Below are positions 28,834-39,686 of a DNA stretch of 64,000 nt, in pieces. Within the stretch, counting starts at the first letter, position 1. Each line of letters opens with the position of its first letter. Origin of the DNA: Massilia sp. erpn (GTDB lineage Bacteria; Pseudomonadota; Gammaproteobacteria; Burkholderiales; Burkholderiaceae_D); the NCBI RefSeq assembly GCF_024400215.1, contig NZ_CP053748.1:3906001-3970000 (forward strand). The letters run 5' to 3'. The notes under the pieces were generated by a model. That model was not told the origin of the DNA. It did not search any database and saw nothing but the letters and a program-made list of their open reading frames with translations. The position numbers and the translations under genes were made by a program.

Positions 28834-28843
28834 GATAGACGCC

Positions 28844-29443
28844 ATGGATAAAGAACAATTTGCCACCAATGTCTACTTCGACAGAACCTTCGACTGCGAA
28901 GCGGCCAAGATCCTGCCGGGGGAATATTATTTCACCAGCAAGGACATGCTGATCGTGACCGTGCTCGGTTCCTGCGTCTCGGCCTGCATCCGCGACCGCA
29001 ACACGGGCCTGGGCGGCATGAACCACTTCATGCTGCCCGATGGCGGCTCGGACGCCAACAGCCCGATCTCGGCGTCGGCGCGTTATGGCACGTATGCGAT
29101 GGAAATCCTGATTAACGACTTGCTCAAAGCCGGTGCGCGGCGCGAGAATATGGAAGCGAAGGTATTTGGCGGCGGCGCGGTGCTGAAAGGCTTCACGGCC
29201 ATGAATGTGGGCGAACGCAACGCCGCCTTCGTGCAAACCTTCCTGCGCAACGAGAAGATCCGCATCGTGGCCGAGGATCTCAACGATATCTATCCGCGCA
29301 AGGTGTACTTCTTCCCGCGCACGGGCAAGGTGCTGGTGAAAAAACTGATGCAGACCCATAACGACACGCTGGCCAAACGCGAAATCGAATACGCCAGCCG
29401 CCTCAAAGTGCAGCCGGTGGGCGGCGAGGTCGAGCTGTTCTGA
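28844..29443 (+). CDS. cheD: Chemoreceptor glutamine deamidase CheD
   Basis: Protein of 199 aa from ATG 28844; a longer frame into cheR is spurious. Catalytic Cys44 (GSCVSAC) and His61 (NHFMLP), with Thr39 nearby, match the CheD triad. The substrate loop FGGGAVLKGF and the end GGEVELF are also typical. It deamidates receptor glutamines to glutamates and so creates methylation sites. It is translated right after cheR and before cheB, the usual adaptation block. Confidence 0.96.
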   Translation: MDKEQFATNVYFDRTFDCEAAKILPGEYYFTSKDMLIVTVLGSCVSACIRDRNTGLGGMNHFMLPDGGSDANSPISASARYGTYAMEILINDLLKAGARRENMEAKVFGGGAVLKGFTAMNVGERNAAFVQTFLRNEKIRIVAEDLNDIYPRKVYFFPRTGKVLVKKLMQTHNDTLAKREIEYASRLKVQPVGGEVELF

Positions 29444-29503
29444 CAGTAGGCATAAGAAAAAACGTCACGCAAAAACAACCAAGAGAAAGCAACAGAGGTA
29501 GCC

Positions 29504-30574
29504 ATGAAGACCAAAGTCCTGATCGTGGACGACTCGGCGCTGATCCGCAGCGTCATGACCGAGATTATCAACAGCCAGCCCGATATGGAGGTGGTGGGCG
29601 TGGCCCCCGATCCGCTGGTGGCGCGCGAGCTGATCAAGCAGACCAATCCCGACGTGCTGACCCTGGACGTCGAGATGCCGAAGATGGATGGCCTGGACTT
29701 CCTGGAAAAGCTGATGCGCCTGCGGCCGATGCCGGTGGTGATGGTGTCCTCGCTGACCGAGCGCGGTTCCGAGATCACCATGCGCGCGCTGGAATTGGGC
29801 GCGGTCGATTTTGTGACCAAGCCGAAAATCTCGATCCAGACCGGGATGCGCGAATACACCGACCTGATCGCCGACAAGATCCGCGCCGCCTCGAAGGCGC
29901 GCATCCGCGCCCGCACCCTGGCGCAGCCCGGCGCCGAGGGCGCGGCGACGCTGCCGCAGCTGCGCAATCCGTTGATGTCCTCGGAAAAGCTGATCATCGT
30001 CGGCGCCTCCACCGGCGGCACCGAGGCAATCCGCGAATTCCTGATGCAGATGCCATCCGACTGCCCCGGCATCCTGATCACCCAGCATATGCCGGAAGGT
30101 TTCACGCGCTCCTTCGCCAAGCGCCTCGATTCGCTGTGCAAGATTTCTGTGGTGGAATCGGCCGGCAACGAGCGTGTGCTGCCGGGCCACGCCTATATCG
30201 CCCCCGGCCACTCGCACTTGCTGCTGACGCGCTCGGGCGCCAACTATATGACCAAGCTCGACCAGAGCGAACCGGTCAACCGCCACCGCCCCTCGGTCGA
30301 CGTGCTGTTCCGTTCCGCCGCCCAGAATGCGGGCAAGAACGCAGTCGGCGTGATTTTGACCGGCATGGGCAAGGATGGCGCCGCAGGCATGTTGGAGATG
30401 AAGACGGCGGGGGCGTATAATTTTGCACAGGATGAAGCCAGCTGTGTCGTGTTCGGCATGCCGCGCGAAGCGATTGCGGTCGGCGCCACGCACGAGGTCG
30501 GCGCCCTGCAGGCGCTGCCTGGCATGGTGCTGGGCTATCTGGCGCAGCACGGTAAGCGCGCTTTGCGCGTTTGA
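29504..30574 (+). CDS. cheB: Chemotaxis methylesterase CheB
   Basis: Protein of 356 aa. N-terminal receiver with Asp10 and phospho-Asp55 ([15 protein letters not shown]), a linker at about 130-160, then the esterase/deamidase domain. The catalytic Ser is in [11 protein letters not shown], the His in TQHMPEGF and the Asp in [11 protein letters not shown]. It removes methyl groups from receptors when phosphorylated by CheA, giving adaptation feedback. Confidence 0.97.
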   Translation: MKTKVLIVDDSALIRSVMTEIINSQPDMEVVGVAPDPLVARELIKQTNPDVLTLDVEMPKMDGLDFLEKLMRLRPMPVVMVSSLTERGSEITMRALELGAVDFVTKPKISIQTGMREYTDLIADKIRAASKARIRARTLAQPGAEGAATLPQLRNPLMSSEKLIIVGASTGGTEAIREFLMQMPSDCPGILITQHMPEGFTRSFAKRLDSLCKISVVESAGNERVLPGHAYIAPGHSHLLLTRSGANYMTKLDQSEPVNRHRPSVDVLFRSAAQNAGKNAVGVILTGMGKDGAAGMLEMKTAGAYNFAQDEASCVVFGMPREAIAVGATHEVGALQALPGMVLGYLAQHGKRALRV

Positions 30575-30697
30575 TACGCTATTCCCCGCGATTTGGGGCT
30601 GTTTGTTCGCCTTAAAGCAACGAAAATGCTATCCTACAAAGAGCTGGTGCTTCCAGACACTATTTATAACCGCGTAAAAGAATCAACGGAGTAATTC

Positions 30698-31087
30698 ATG
30701 GCTGATCCAAAGATGAAATTTTTAGTTGTTGACGATTTTTCGACGATGCGCCGCATCGTCCGGAATCTGTTAAAAGAACTGGGTTATGCCAATGTGGACG
30801 AGGCCGAAGACGGCGTCATGGCGCTGGCCAAGCTGCGCGCCGAGCAGTTCGACTTTGTTGTGTCGGACTGGAATATGCCGAATATGGACGGCCTGACCAT
30901 GCTGCAAAACATTCGTGCCGATCCCGCGCTGGCCAAGCTGCCGGTGCTGATGGTGACGGCCGAAGCGAAAAAGGAAAACATCATCGCGGCGGCCCAGGCC
31001 GGCGCCAACGGCTATGTCGTGAAACCGTTCACGGCCGCCACCCTTGATGAGAAACTCAACAAGATCTTCGAGAAACTCGGAGCTTGA
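30698..31087 (+). CDS. cheY: Chemotaxis response regulator CheY (second copy)
   Basis: Protein of 129 aa, very close to enteric CheY. Asp12/13, phospho-Asp57 in [14 protein letters not shown], Thr in VTAEAKKEN and Lys in [12 protein letters not shown] are present. It binds FliM to change motor direction. About 120 bases separate it from cheB, with an extended -10-like TGCTATCCT, so it may also have its own promoter. The cheZ gene that usually follows this cheY is absent. Confidence 0.95.
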   Translation: MADPKMKFLVVDDFSTMRRIVRNLLKELGYANVDEAEDGVMALAKLRAEQFDFVVSDWNMPNMDGLTMLQNIRADPALAKLPVLMVTAEAKKENIIAAAQAGANGYVVKPFTAATLDEKLNKIFEKLGA

Positions 31088-31090
31088 TGG

Positions 31091-31348
31091 ATGAACCAGC
31101 TTTCCGCCATCGACGCCGCGCTTGCGGCGCGCGGGCCGGGTGCAACCGGACTGGCAGCCTGTGGCCCTGTGGTCACGGCGCTGACCGTGCGTGAGCGCCG
31201 GCCAGGGCAGGGAAGCTGGCGCGGCAAGACGGCCGGGGCCAGCACTGCTGGCCGCAACCGTCCCGGCCATGGGGCTGGCCTGAGCGAAAACGCGGCGCTA
31301 CAGGATACCCATGGGGCCGGCGGCCTGCTTGCAAGCGTAGGCTGCTAA
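31091..31348 (+). CDS. Unrecognised Gly/Ala/Arg-rich ORF where cheZ is expected
   Basis: An 85-codon frame beginning three bases after the cheY stop. GGAG lies about 11 bases from its ATG, and a terminator follows its end. The composition (Gly, Ala, Arg) and lack of any known motif make it suspicious; I see no CheZ residue pattern in any frame here. Either a lineage-specific small gene or the untranslated tail of the che transcript. Confidence 0.3.
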   Translation: MNQLSAIDAALAARGPGATGLAACGPVVTALTVRERRPGQGSWRGKTAGASTAGRNRPGHGAGLSENAALQDTHGAGGLLASVGC

Positions 31349-31357
31349 AGCCTGAAC

Positions 31358-31382
31358 TGCCGCCTGCGGGCGGCATTTTTTA
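31358..31382 (+). terminator. Terminator at end of the che cluster
   Basis: Stem TGCCGCC/GGGCGGCA with a short loop followed by six T. It is the first convincing terminator after flhC, so it may end a very long flhDC-mot-che transcription unit. Confidence 0.8.
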
Positions 31383-31397
31383 TGGGGCGCGCACATC

Positions 31398-32609
31398 ATG
31401 CACCAGACCCATTTCCTCGTCCGGGAGCCGCTGCTCGATCCGAAGCAGCGGGTGGTCGGTTATGAACTGAGCTGGCAGCATGACGCCGCCGTGCCGCCCA
31501 CCCAGGCTGAACTGGAAGACCTGGTCGGCTTCGTGGCTGCCCAGGTCTGCCATCCCGACCAGGGCTGGCTGTTGCGCGACAAAACCCTCTTCCTCGCGGC
31601 CGTGCCGGCCATGCTGTCCACCGACGCCCTGCACAATCTGCCGCCGCAGCACACCGTGCTCTCGCTCAAGACCTCCGAACTGGCGAATGCCGACACCATG
31701 GCCGCCGTACAGGCGCTGCGCGCCGGCGGCGTCGGCATCCTGCTGCGCGAAGCCGACCTGGCGCGCGTCGGCAGCCGGCTTGGCACCGTGTGTTCGTATG
31801 TGGAAGTGCGCTTTTCCGGCGCCGATGTGGGCGCGCAGGCGCGCACCTATGCCGCGCTCAAGCAATCGACGGTCAGGATGGTGGGGCGGCCGGTGACGAC
31901 CTGGGCCGATTTCGACGCCTGCGCCGCGCTGGGATTGGACGCCTTTGTGGGCAAGCTGCACCTGACGCCGCGTCCCGGCACCGATGGCAAGGGCATGAAT
32001 CCGGCGCAGACCGTGATCCTGCAGCTGATGCAGATGGTGAACGCGAATGCCGACGTCGCCCAGCTGGAAAATGTGCTCAAGCGCGATGCCGCGCTGTCCT
32101 ACAAGCTGCTGCGCTACATCAATTCGGCCGGCTTTGGTGCTGGCCGCGAAATCCAGTCGCTGAAACAGGCCATCACCTTGCTCGGCTACCAGCCCCTGTA
32201 CCGCTGGCTGACCCTGTTACTGGCCACCGCCAGCACCAGCGGCTACTCGCCGGTCCTGCTGGAGACGGCCGTGGTGCGCGGCCGCCTGGCCGAACTGCTG
32301 GGCGTCGGCGCCGTCGGCAAGGCCGAAGCCGAAAACATCTTCGTCGCCGGCATGTTCTCTCTGCTCGACAGGCTGCTCGGCATCCCCATGAAAGAAGTGC
32401 TCGACGCCATCCAGCTCTCCGACGAAGTGATGCGTGCCTTGCTGACGCGCGGCGGCAAATACGGCCCCTATCTGGCGCTGGCCGAAGCCTGCGAGCTCAA
32501 CTCGAACCTGGTCTCCAGCCTGGCTGCCAGCCTGCACATCCCTCCCGCCGACGTCAACAAAGCCCACCTCTCCGCGCTCGCCTGGACCCAGGCCCTCACC
32601 AGCGCCTGA
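31398..32609 (+). CDS. HDOD-domain protein with degenerate EAL domain
   Basis: Protein of 403 aa. The first ~200 residues follow the EAL fold of YuxH-like proteins, but the catalytic ExL motif is replaced (FLVREPLLDPKQRVVGYELS lacks the diguanylate-binding residues). The second half is an HDOD domain (ILQLMQMVNANADVAQLENV, LRYINSAGFG, ITLLGYQPLYRWLTLLL). Such proteins are regulatory, tied to c-di-GMP or motility signalling, without phosphodiesterase activity. Its place directly after the che cluster fits a motility regulator; the target is unknown. Confidence 0.85.
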   Translation: MHQTHFLVREPLLDPKQRVVGYELSWQHDAAVPPTQAELEDLVGFVAAQVCHPDQGWLLRDKTLFLAAVPAMLSTDALHNLPPQHTVLSLKTSELANADTMAAVQALRAGGVGILLREADLARVGSRLGTVCSYVEVRFSGADVGAQARTYAALKQSTVRMVGRPVTTWADFDACAALGLDAFVGKLHLTPRPGTDGKGMNPAQTVILQLMQMVNANADVAQLENVLKRDAALSYKLLRYINSAGFGAGREIQSLKQAITLLGYQPLYRWLTLLLATASTSGYSPVLLETAVVRGRLAELLGVGAVGKAEAENIFVAGMFSLLDRLLGIPMKEVLDAIQLSDEVMRALLTRGGKYGPYLALAEACELNSNLVSSLAASLHIPPADVNKAHLSALAWTQALTSA

Positions 32610-32628
32610 CCCCGGCGAGTTTGCGCCA

Positions 32629-32748
32629 AATCAAAAAATGTCCACCCTGGTGTCAGGCACTGGAGTAGGACATTGTTTGATTTTTCTCAAAGAATGTCCG
32701 ACCGTGGTGCCTGGCACCAGGGTGGACATTGTTTGTGCTAGATCAAAG
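32629..32748. repeat. Palindromic intergenic repeat, copy A
   Basis: Two 38-bp arms (32637-32674 and 32693-32730), each bounded by AATGTCC and GGACATT, are inverted with respect to one another around an 18-bp spacer. Flanks contain ATCAAA. A second copy lies at 40105-40226. It sits between the convergent HDOD and panC genes and resembles a REP/BIME-type element. No ORF is present inside. Confidence 0.85.
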
Positions 32749-32759
32749 GGGGAGGGGAC

Positions 32760-33614
<855 letters not shown>

Positions 33615-34505
33615 TTAGGCAGGCGAATACGCCAGGCGCACATAAATCGGCGCGAACGGTTCGGCCTGTGTAATTTCAATCAGGGTTTCCTTGGCCAGTT
33701 CGAGCAGGGCAACAAAGTTGACCACCACCACGGGCACGCCCCCCGCCACGTCGAACAGGTCGGCAAACTCGACAAAGCGGCTCGATTGCAGCCGGCGCAG
33801 AATGCCCGTCATATGTTCGCGCACGGACAGTTCCTCGCGCGTGATCTTGTGGTGCTGCTTGAGCTTGGCCCGTTTCAGCAAGTCTTTCCAGGCCGCCTGC
33901 AGATCGTCGGCATTGACCTCGGGCCAGACCGGGATCAGGCTTTGCTCAATGAAAATTTCAGCGCGCTGAAAATCGCGGTCAAGCTGGGGGATGCTGTTCA
34001 GGTCGTAGGCGGCCAGCTTGATTTGCTCGTATTCCAGCAGGCGCCGCACCAGTTCCGCGCGCGGGTCTTCCGCTTCCAGCTCGATATCGTGCTGGCGCTG
34101 CGGCAGCAGCATGCGCGACTTGATCTCGATCAGCATGGCTGCCATCAGCAGATATTCGGCTGCCAGCTCCAGATTCGACAGACGGATCTGCTCGACGTAT
34201 TTCAGATACTGCAGGGTGACCTGCGCCATCGGAATATCGAGAATGTTGAAGTTCTGCTTGCGGATCAGGTAGAGCAGCAGGTCGAGCGGGCCTTCAAACG
34301 CTTCCAGGAATATTTCCAGGGCGTCGGGTGGGATGTAGAGATCGTTCGGCAGGCGCAGCAGTGGCTCGCCGTAGAGGCGGGCATAAGCTGCGTCGGTGCT
34401 GGCGGCGTCGGCGGCATTGCCGCCGGCCGCCTCGGCGCCGCCCGGCGCTTCGGTGTCGGCAGCGTCATTCGCTGCCGCATCCTGCGCCGCGTCTTTTGGC
34501 AACAT
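33615..34505 (-). CDS. scpA: Segregation and condensation protein A
   Basis: Protein of 296 aa, the kleisin subunit that bridges the SMC heads in the condensin-like complex. After an Ala/Asp-rich N-terminus of about 50 residues (longer than usual), the ScpA core begins at EIFLEAFEGPLDLLLYLIRK and includes LAAEYLLMAAMLIEIKSRML. A winged-helix-like C-terminus ends the protein. scpB is not in this neighbourhood. The conserved order DUF3460-scpA-panC is typical of Burkholderiales. Confidence 0.95.
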   Translation of the reverse strand: MLPKDAAQDAAANDAADTEAPGGAEAAGGNAADAASTDAAYARLYGEPLLRLPNDLYIPPDALEIFLEAFEGPLDLLLYLIRKQNFNILDIPMAQVTLQYLKYVEQIRLSNLELAAEYLLMAAMLIEIKSRMLLPQRQHDIELEAEDPRAELVRRLLEYEQIKLAAYDLNSIPQLDRDFQRAEIFIEQSLIPVWPEVNADDLQAAWKDLLKRAKLKQHHKITREELSVREHMTGILRRLQSSRFVEFADLFDVAGGVPVVVVNFVALLELAKETLIEITQAEPFAPIYVRLAYSPA

Positions 34506-34523
34506 CCCTTGCCGTCCCGGCTA

Positions 34524-34709
34524 TTACAGCTTGTTCTGGTACACGTAAGCTTGCTGTTTGACCGCCGATTCACGCTGACGGGCTTGCTCGTCGAGCGGAG
34601 TTGGGGCTTTGTCCCACAGGATGGAACGGCCTTCACGCTGGCCTTCTTCGATGGCTGGGTTCTTTTCCTTCAGCGCCTTGATGAACAGCGAGTGGTCCGA
34701 CTCGTACAT
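34524..34709 (-). CDS. DUF3460 family small protein
   Basis: Protein of 61 aa starting MYESDHSLFIKALKEKNP and ending VKQQAYVYQNKL, with the GQREGR and LWDK motifs of DUF3460. An alternative ATG at 34733 would add eight residues (MKLSKQHS); neither start has a clear ribosome site. Soluble and highly charged. Function unknown. First gene of the scpA-panC cluster, 18 bases before scpA. Confidence 0.85.
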   Translation of the reverse strand: MYESDHSLFIKALKEKNPAIEEGQREGRSILWDKAPTPLDEQARQRESAVKQQAYVYQNKL

Positions 34710-34844
34710 GCTATGTTGTTTGGAGAGTTTCATATCGCAAAATAAGGTGAATACCAAAGCGTATTTTACCGCGCCGCAGCGTGCCGGAGGGAATTTCTGT
34801 CGCCCGTCTGCGACCTGGGGCGAATTCCGGTATGCTCTTTGTTC

Positions 34845-35750
34845 ATGAATGCAAGACTTAATCTTTCGACAGTATTCCTGCTGATCGTGCCGCCCCTGCT
34901 CTGGGCCGGCAATGTCGTCATCGGCCGCATGGTGAATAGCCTGGTGCCGCCGATCACCTTGAATTTCCTGCGCTGGGCGATCGCTTTCCTGATTTTGCTG
35001 CCCCTGGCCGGCCCCATATTCCGCCGCGGCAGTTCCTTATGGCTGCACTGGCGCCGTTTTGCCTTGCTCGGTTTATTGGGCGTCGGTTTATATAATGCCC
35101 TGCAATACCTGGCACTGCAAAGCTCGACCCCGATTAATGTCACCCTGGTCGCAGCCGGCATGCCGGTTTGGATGATGTTGACCGGCTGGCTGTTTTTCGG
35201 CGTGCCTGTCGCGCGCCGCCAGATTATCGGGGCGATATTATCGATAGGCGGGGTATTGCTGGTGCTGGCGCGAGGAGAATTGGCGCATCTGCTCGAATTA
35301 AGGCTGGTGGCGGGCGATATATTCATGATTTTCGCCACCATCTCCTGGTCGATTTATAGCTGGCTATTAACCCGCTCGCAGGAGCCCGCCGATATTCGCG
35401 CCAATTGGGCCAGCTTCCTGCTTGCGCAAGTGGGATTCGGCGTAGTCTGGTCGGGCTTATTCGCGGCAGGAGAATGGGGAGTTACCGATGCCGTTATCCA
35501 TTGGAATAGCACCTTATTCGCCGCGCTGGCCTATGTGTCGATTGGTCCGGCGATTATCGCTTTCCGCTGCTGGGGTGCCGGCGTGCAGCGCGCCGGTCCG
35601 GCGGTGGCGGCTTTTTTCAGTAATCTGACGCCACTGTTTGCCGCCGTCCTGTCGTCAGCGGTTCTGGGCGAGACGCCGCACCTCTATCACGCCATCGCCT
35701 TCCTGCTGATCGTCGGCGGCATCCTCGTTTCCTCGCGCCGCGCTGCTTAG
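34845..35750 (+). CDS. EamA-family (DMT) transporter
   Basis: Protein of 301 aa from ATG 34845, with ten predicted membrane helices in two EamA halves (about 12-140 and 155-298). Typical signatures are LLWAGNVVIGRMVN, ALQYLALQSSTPINVTLVAA and FFSNLTPLFAAVLSSAVLGE. Inner-membrane metabolite or amino-acid exporter; the substrate cannot be assigned. It is divergent from the DUF3460-scpA-panC cluster. Confidence 0.9.
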   Translation: MNARLNLSTVFLLIVPPLLWAGNVVIGRMVNSLVPPITLNFLRWAIAFLILLPLAGPIFRRGSSLWLHWRRFALLGLLGVGLYNALQYLALQSSTPINVTLVAAGMPVWMMLTGWLFFGVPVARRQIIGAILSIGGVLLVLARGELAHLLELRLVAGDIFMIFATISWSIYSWLLTRSQEPADIRANWASFLLAQVGFGVVWSGLFAAGEWGVTDAVIHWNSTLFAALAYVSIGPAIIAFRCWGAGVQRAGPAVAAFFSNLTPLFAAVLSSAVLGETPHLYHAIAFLLIVGGILVSSRRAA

Positions 35751-35800
35751 GCGAGCCAGTTCCCGGCGCATTCGCGCCAAGTTCTGGCTTGCCTGGGGCG

Positions 35801-35825
35801 AAAAAAACGCGCCGGGCGGCGCGTT
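35801..35825 (-). terminator. Terminator downstream of the GNAT/metG unit
   Basis: On the minus strand, AACGCGCC, a GCCC loop, GGCGCGTT and then a run of T. It lies seven bases after the GNAT stop codon and may also end the convergent EamA transcript. Confidence 0.8.
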
Positions 35826-35831
35826 GGCGGC

Positions 35832-36311
35832 TCAGGAGCGCAGGGTGCGCCGCATGACCAGCGGCGATGGCTCCAGCGGATTGGCATGGGAATATTCCAA
35901 TTCCTCCGCCAGCTCGAATTCAAAGGCGGAATAGAAGTCGATCAATTTAGGCTGATCGCTGCGCACCGCAAGCCGCAATTCCTCCACGCCAATTGCCAGG
36001 CCGTGGTGAATTACCGCTTCCAGTAAATGCTGGGATAAATTACTGCCGCGATATTCCGGCAATACGCCCATGCGCAGAATTTCCCAGACATCGGGTTCCG
36101 CATCCAGCGGCAGCCAGCGCACCGAACCAATCGGCTTTTCATCGACCAGCAAAATAAAACCGCCGCCGTCGCGCAAATGCTGGGCGACGAAGACGGCGGT
36201 TTCACGGTGGCCGCTGGAAGTGACATTCACCTTGCCGGCCCACGCGGCGCGCGTGAGTTCGGCAAGTAATTGGGCATCGTCGCTACCAGCTTCGCGCACC
36301 ACTATATTCAT
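35832..36311 (-). CDS. GNAT family N-acetyltransferase
   Basis: Protein of 159 aa, a single GNAT domain. Acetyl-CoA binding motif A is seen as ILRMGVLPEYRGSNLSQHLL, with Arg/Gly at the pyrophosphate loop. FYSAFEFELAEELEY is the C-terminal motif B region. The substrate is unknown. It begins 12 bases behind metG on the minus strand, so it is probably co-transcribed. Confidence 0.88.
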   Translation of the reverse strand: MNIVVREAGSDDAQLLAELTRAAWAGKVNVTSSGHRETAVFVAQHLRDGGGFILLVDEKPIGSVRWLPLDAEPDVWEILRMGVLPEYRGSNLSQHLLEAVIHHGLAIGVEELRLAVRSDQPKLIDFYSAFEFELAEELEYSHANPLEPSPLVMRRTLRS

Positions 36312-36323
36312 TGCAATAACCTT

Positions 36324-38453
36324 TTAGCCGATGCGCATGCCTGGTTCGGCGCCCGGCCATGGATTCAGGATATACAGGCCTGGATTGGCCTTTTCATCCG
36401 CCGCCGAAGCAGCCAATACCATGCCTTCGGAAATGCCGAATTTCATTTTACGCGGTGCCAGATTGGCGACCATGACCGTCAATTTACCGATCAGGTCTTC
36501 CGGTTTATAGGCCGCCTTAATGCCGGAGAAAACATTGCGGTGGCGGCCTTCGCCCACATCCAGGGTCAGACGCAGCAGCTTGTCGGAACCTTCGACGTGT
36601 TCGCAGTTGACGATCTTGGCCACGCGCAGGTCGATTTTGGCGAAATCGTCGATCTTGATTTCCGGCGCAATCGCTTCGATGCCCGAGGCGGCCTCAGTCT
36701 CGGCGGCGGCGGGCGCTGCAGCGGCGGCAGCCTGCTGGGCGGGCGCGTCGAACAGGTCTTCGATCATCTTGGCATCGACGCGGGTCATCAGGTGCTCGTA
36801 AGCGCCGATGGTGCGGCCCAGCATGGTCTTGTAGACGGCGCCCGAGGCGACATCGGTATCGGCCCACACCATGCGCTCATCCTTGAGGAATTTGCGTACA
36901 TTGGCGGCCACGCCCGGCAGCACCGGCGACAGCAGGATGGCCAGCTGGCGGAACAGGATCAGGGCCGTGGTGCAGACTTCATGCAGTTCGGCGGTTTTCT
37001 CGGCGTCTTTCGCCAGCACCCATGGCTTGTTCTCGTCCACGTACTGGTTGGCGGCGTCGGCGATTTCCATGATTTCGCGCAGCGCCTTGCCGAATTCGCG
37101 GTGCTCGAAATTGTGCGCGATGCTGGCCTGGCGTTCCTTGCCCTCGGCCGACAGCAGGGCGCGCTTGATCCAGTCCTGGGCCGATGGCGACAGCTCGCTC
37201 GCCAGTTTGCCGTCGAATTTCTTGGCGATAAAGCCGGCGCAGCGGCTGGCGATGTTGACGAATTTGCCGATCAGGTCGGAATTCACGCGCGCCACGAAGT
37301 CGTCGCCGGTGAAGTCCAGGTCTTCCACCTTGGAATTCAGCTTGAAAGCGATGTAGTAGCGCAGCCACTCAGGATTCATGCCCAGATTCAGGTAGCGCAG
37401 CGGTGAAATGCCGGTACCGCGCGATTTGGACATTTTTTCATTGTTCACGGTAAGGTGGCCGTGCACATTGACTTTCAGCTTCTCGATCACCGGATGGTCG
37501 GCGAATTTCAGCATTGCCGGCCAGAACAGCAGGTGGAAGGAGACGATATCCTTGCCGATGAAGTGGATTTGTTCGGTGGCCGGGTCGTTCAGCAGGGCGT
37601 TGAAGTCCATGCCCTGTTTTTCGCAATAATTCTTCAGGCTGGCCAGATAGCCGACCGGCGCGTCCAGCCACACATAGAAGAACTTGCCCGGCGCGTCCGG
37701 AATCGGGATGCCGAAGTAGGGCGCGTCGCGCGAAATATCCCAATCGGCCAGCTTTTCGCCGGCTTCGCCCAGCCATTCGCTGACCTTGTTGACCATTTCC
37801 GGCTGCAAGCGGCCTGGGGTGTTCAGCCAGTCGCGCAGGAATTCGAAGCAGCGCGGATCGGACAGCTTGAAGAAGTACTGTTCGGACGGCTTCAGGATCG
37901 GCGTGGCATTGGTGAAGACCGAGAACGGGTTCACCAGCTCGGTCGGCTGGTAAGCGGCGCCGCACACCTCGCAGTTATCGCCATATTGGTCCTTGGCGTG
38001 GCATTTCGGGCATTCGCCCTTGATATTGCGGTCGGCCAGGAACATGCCTTTGACCGGATCGTAGAAGCGGTCCACGGTCTTGGTCTGGATCAGGCCGGCG
38101 TCGCGCAGCTTGCGGTAGATGCCCTGGGACAGCTCGACGTTTTCCGGCGAATCGGTGGAATACCAGTTGTCGAAGGCGATGTGGAAGCCGTCCAGGTACT
38201 GGGCACGGCCGGCCGCGATCTTGGCCACGAATTCCTGCGGCGTGATGCCTTCTTTTTCGGCCGCGATCATGATCGGCGTGCCGTGGGTATCGTCGGCGCC
38301 GACGAAATGCACTTCGCGCAGGCCGTTGCCTTCGCTCTGCATTCGCTGGAAACGAACCCAGATGTCGGCCTGGATATATTCCATCATATGGCCGATGTGG
38401 AAGGCAGCGTTTGCGTAGGGCAGGGCAGTAGTGACGAACAGCTTGCGGGTCAT
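36324..38453 (-). CDS. metG: Methionine-tRNA ligase
   Basis: Protein of 709 aa, charging both tRNA-Met species. HIGH motif in [20 protein letters not shown] in [11 protein letters not shown], and a zinc knuckle with CPKCHAKD and CEVCG near residue 145-160. The C-terminal ~110 residues form the EMAP/Trbp111-like dimerisation and tRNA-binding domain ([20 protein letters not shown]), joined by an Ala-rich linker at about 575-600. Long form, as in other beta-proteobacteria. It is divergent from apbC. Confidence 0.98.
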   Translation of the reverse strand: MTRKLFVTTALPYANAAFHIGHMMEYIQADIWVRFQRMQSEGNGLREVHFVGADDTHGTPIMIAAEKEGITPQEFVAKIAAGRAQYLDGFHIAFDNWYSTDSPENVELSQGIYRKLRDAGLIQTKTVDRFYDPVKGMFLADRNIKGECPKCHAKDQYGDNCEVCGAAYQPTELVNPFSVFTNATPILKPSEQYFFKLSDPRCFEFLRDWLNTPGRLQPEMVNKVSEWLGEAGEKLADWDISRDAPYFGIPIPDAPGKFFYVWLDAPVGYLASLKNYCEKQGMDFNALLNDPATEQIHFIGKDIVSFHLLFWPAMLKFADHPVIEKLKVNVHGHLTVNNEKMSKSRGTGISPLRYLNLGMNPEWLRYYIAFKLNSKVEDLDFTGDDFVARVNSDLIGKFVNIASRCAGFIAKKFDGKLASELSPSAQDWIKRALLSAEGKERQASIAHNFEHREFGKALREIMEIADAANQYVDENKPWVLAKDAEKTAELHEVCTTALILFRQLAILLSPVLPGVAANVRKFLKDERMVWADTDVASGAVYKTMLGRTIGAYEHLMTRVDAKMIEDLFDAPAQQAAAAAAPAAAETEAASGIEAIAPEIKIDDFAKIDLRVAKIVNCEHVEGSDKLLRLTLDVGEGRHRNVFSGIKAAYKPEDLIGKLTVMVANLAPRKMKFGISEGMVLAASAADEKANPGLYILNPWPGAEPGMRIG

Positions 38454-38586
38454 GGTTAGTGCGCTTGTTGGGTGAATAAAAGAAGCATTTTACCAGCGGA
38501 CGGCGGCGCTGCGCAGCTTGCGCGGGGTGCGCCATGTAAAAGTGTCCATTTTGCGCTAGACTGCGGCATCACCAACGGAGATTCAC

Positions 38587-39675
38587 ATGAGCATCACAGT
38601 AGAAGACGTCAAGGCAGCGCTGGCCGCAGTTATCGATCCAAACACGGGCAAGGATTTCGTTTCCTCCAAATGCGTGCGCAAGCTGCAAGTCGAAGGCGGG
38701 ACGGTCAGCCTGGAAATCGAGCTGGGCTATCCGGCGCGCAGCCAGATCGCTGGCCTGCGCGCGAGCGTGCTGGCGGCCCTGGCCCCCATTGCCGGCGCCG
38801 ACAAGATCAGCCTGAATATCTACAGCAAGATCATTTCCCATGCCGTGCAGCGCGGCTTGAAGCTGCTGCCGAACGTGAAGAATATCATTGCCGTCGCCTC
38901 GGGCAAGGGCGGCGTAGGCAAATCCACCACAGCCGTCAATCTGGCCCTGGCGCTGGCCGCCGAAGGCGCCTCGGTAGGCGTGCTGGATGCCGATATCTAT
39001 GGTCCATCCCAGCCGATGATGCTGGGCGTGAGCGGCCGTCCCGGCACGCGCGACGGCAAGACCATGGAGCCGATGGAAAACCACGGCGTGCAAGTGTCCT
39101 CGATCGGTTTCCTGATCGATCCGGACGAGCCGATGGTGTGGCGCGGCCCGATGGTCACGCAAGCCCTGCAGCAATTGCTGGAACAGACCAACTGGCGCGA
39201 CCTCGATTACCTGATCGTCGACATGCCGCCCGGCACCGGCGATATCCAGCTGACCTTGTCGCAGAAAGTGCCGGTGACGGGCGCCGTGATCGTCACCACG
39301 CCGCAGGACATCGCCCTGCTGGATGCGCGCAAAGGCCTGAAAATGTTCGAGAAAGTCGGCATCCCGATTCTCGGCGTGGTGGAAAATATGAGCACCCACA
39401 CCTGCTCCAACTGCGGCCACACCGAGCAGATCTTCGGCGAAGGCGGCGGCAAGAAAATGTGCGCCGACTTCGACACCGAATTCCTCGGCTCCCTGCCGCT
39501 GACCATGGCCATCCGCGAGCAGACCGACTCGGGCAAGCCGACCGTGGTGGCCGATCCGGAAGGCCAGGTCGCCGCCGTGTATAAGGAAATCGCGCGCAAG
39601 GTCGCGGTGAAAGTGGCTGAAAAAGCCAAGGATATGAGCAGCAAGTTCCCCAGCATAGTAATCAAAAACGACTAA
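38587..39675 (+). CDS. apbC: Iron-sulfur cluster carrier ATPase (Mrp/ApbC)
   Basis: Protein of 362 aa. An N-terminal DUF59/MIP18-like domain (about 1-90) precedes the deviant Walker A ASGKGGVGKSTTAVNLA, followed by DADIYGPSQPMMLG and the CxxC pair THTCSNCGH, which holds the bridging Fe-S cluster. It is a cytosolic carrier that delivers Fe-S clusters to apoproteins. DUF4399 follows 11 bases later. The divergent metG-apbC arrangement is common in this group. Confidence 0.96.
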   Translation: MSITVEDVKAALAAVIDPNTGKDFVSSKCVRKLQVEGGTVSLEIELGYPARSQIAGLRASVLAALAPIAGADKISLNIYSKIISHAVQRGLKLLPNVKNIIAVASGKGGVGKSTTAVNLALALAAEGASVGVLDADIYGPSQPMMLGVSGRPGTRDGKTMEPMENHGVQVSSIGFLIDPDEPMVWRGPMVTQALQQLLEQTNWRDLDYLIVDMPPGTGDIQLTLSQKVPVTGAVIVTTPQDIALLDARKGLKMFEKVGIPILGVVENMSTHTCSNCGHTEQIFGEGGGKKMCADFDTEFLGSLPLTMAIREQTDSGKPTVVADPEGQVAAVYKEIARKVAVKVAEKAKDMSSKFPSIVIKND

Positions 39676-39686
39676 GGAGACATGCA

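Noticed and set aside
32629..32748. Palindromic repeat as a phage attachment site or terminator
   Set aside because: No integrase or tRNA is next to it, a second copy lies 7.5 kb away, and no T-run follows the arms.
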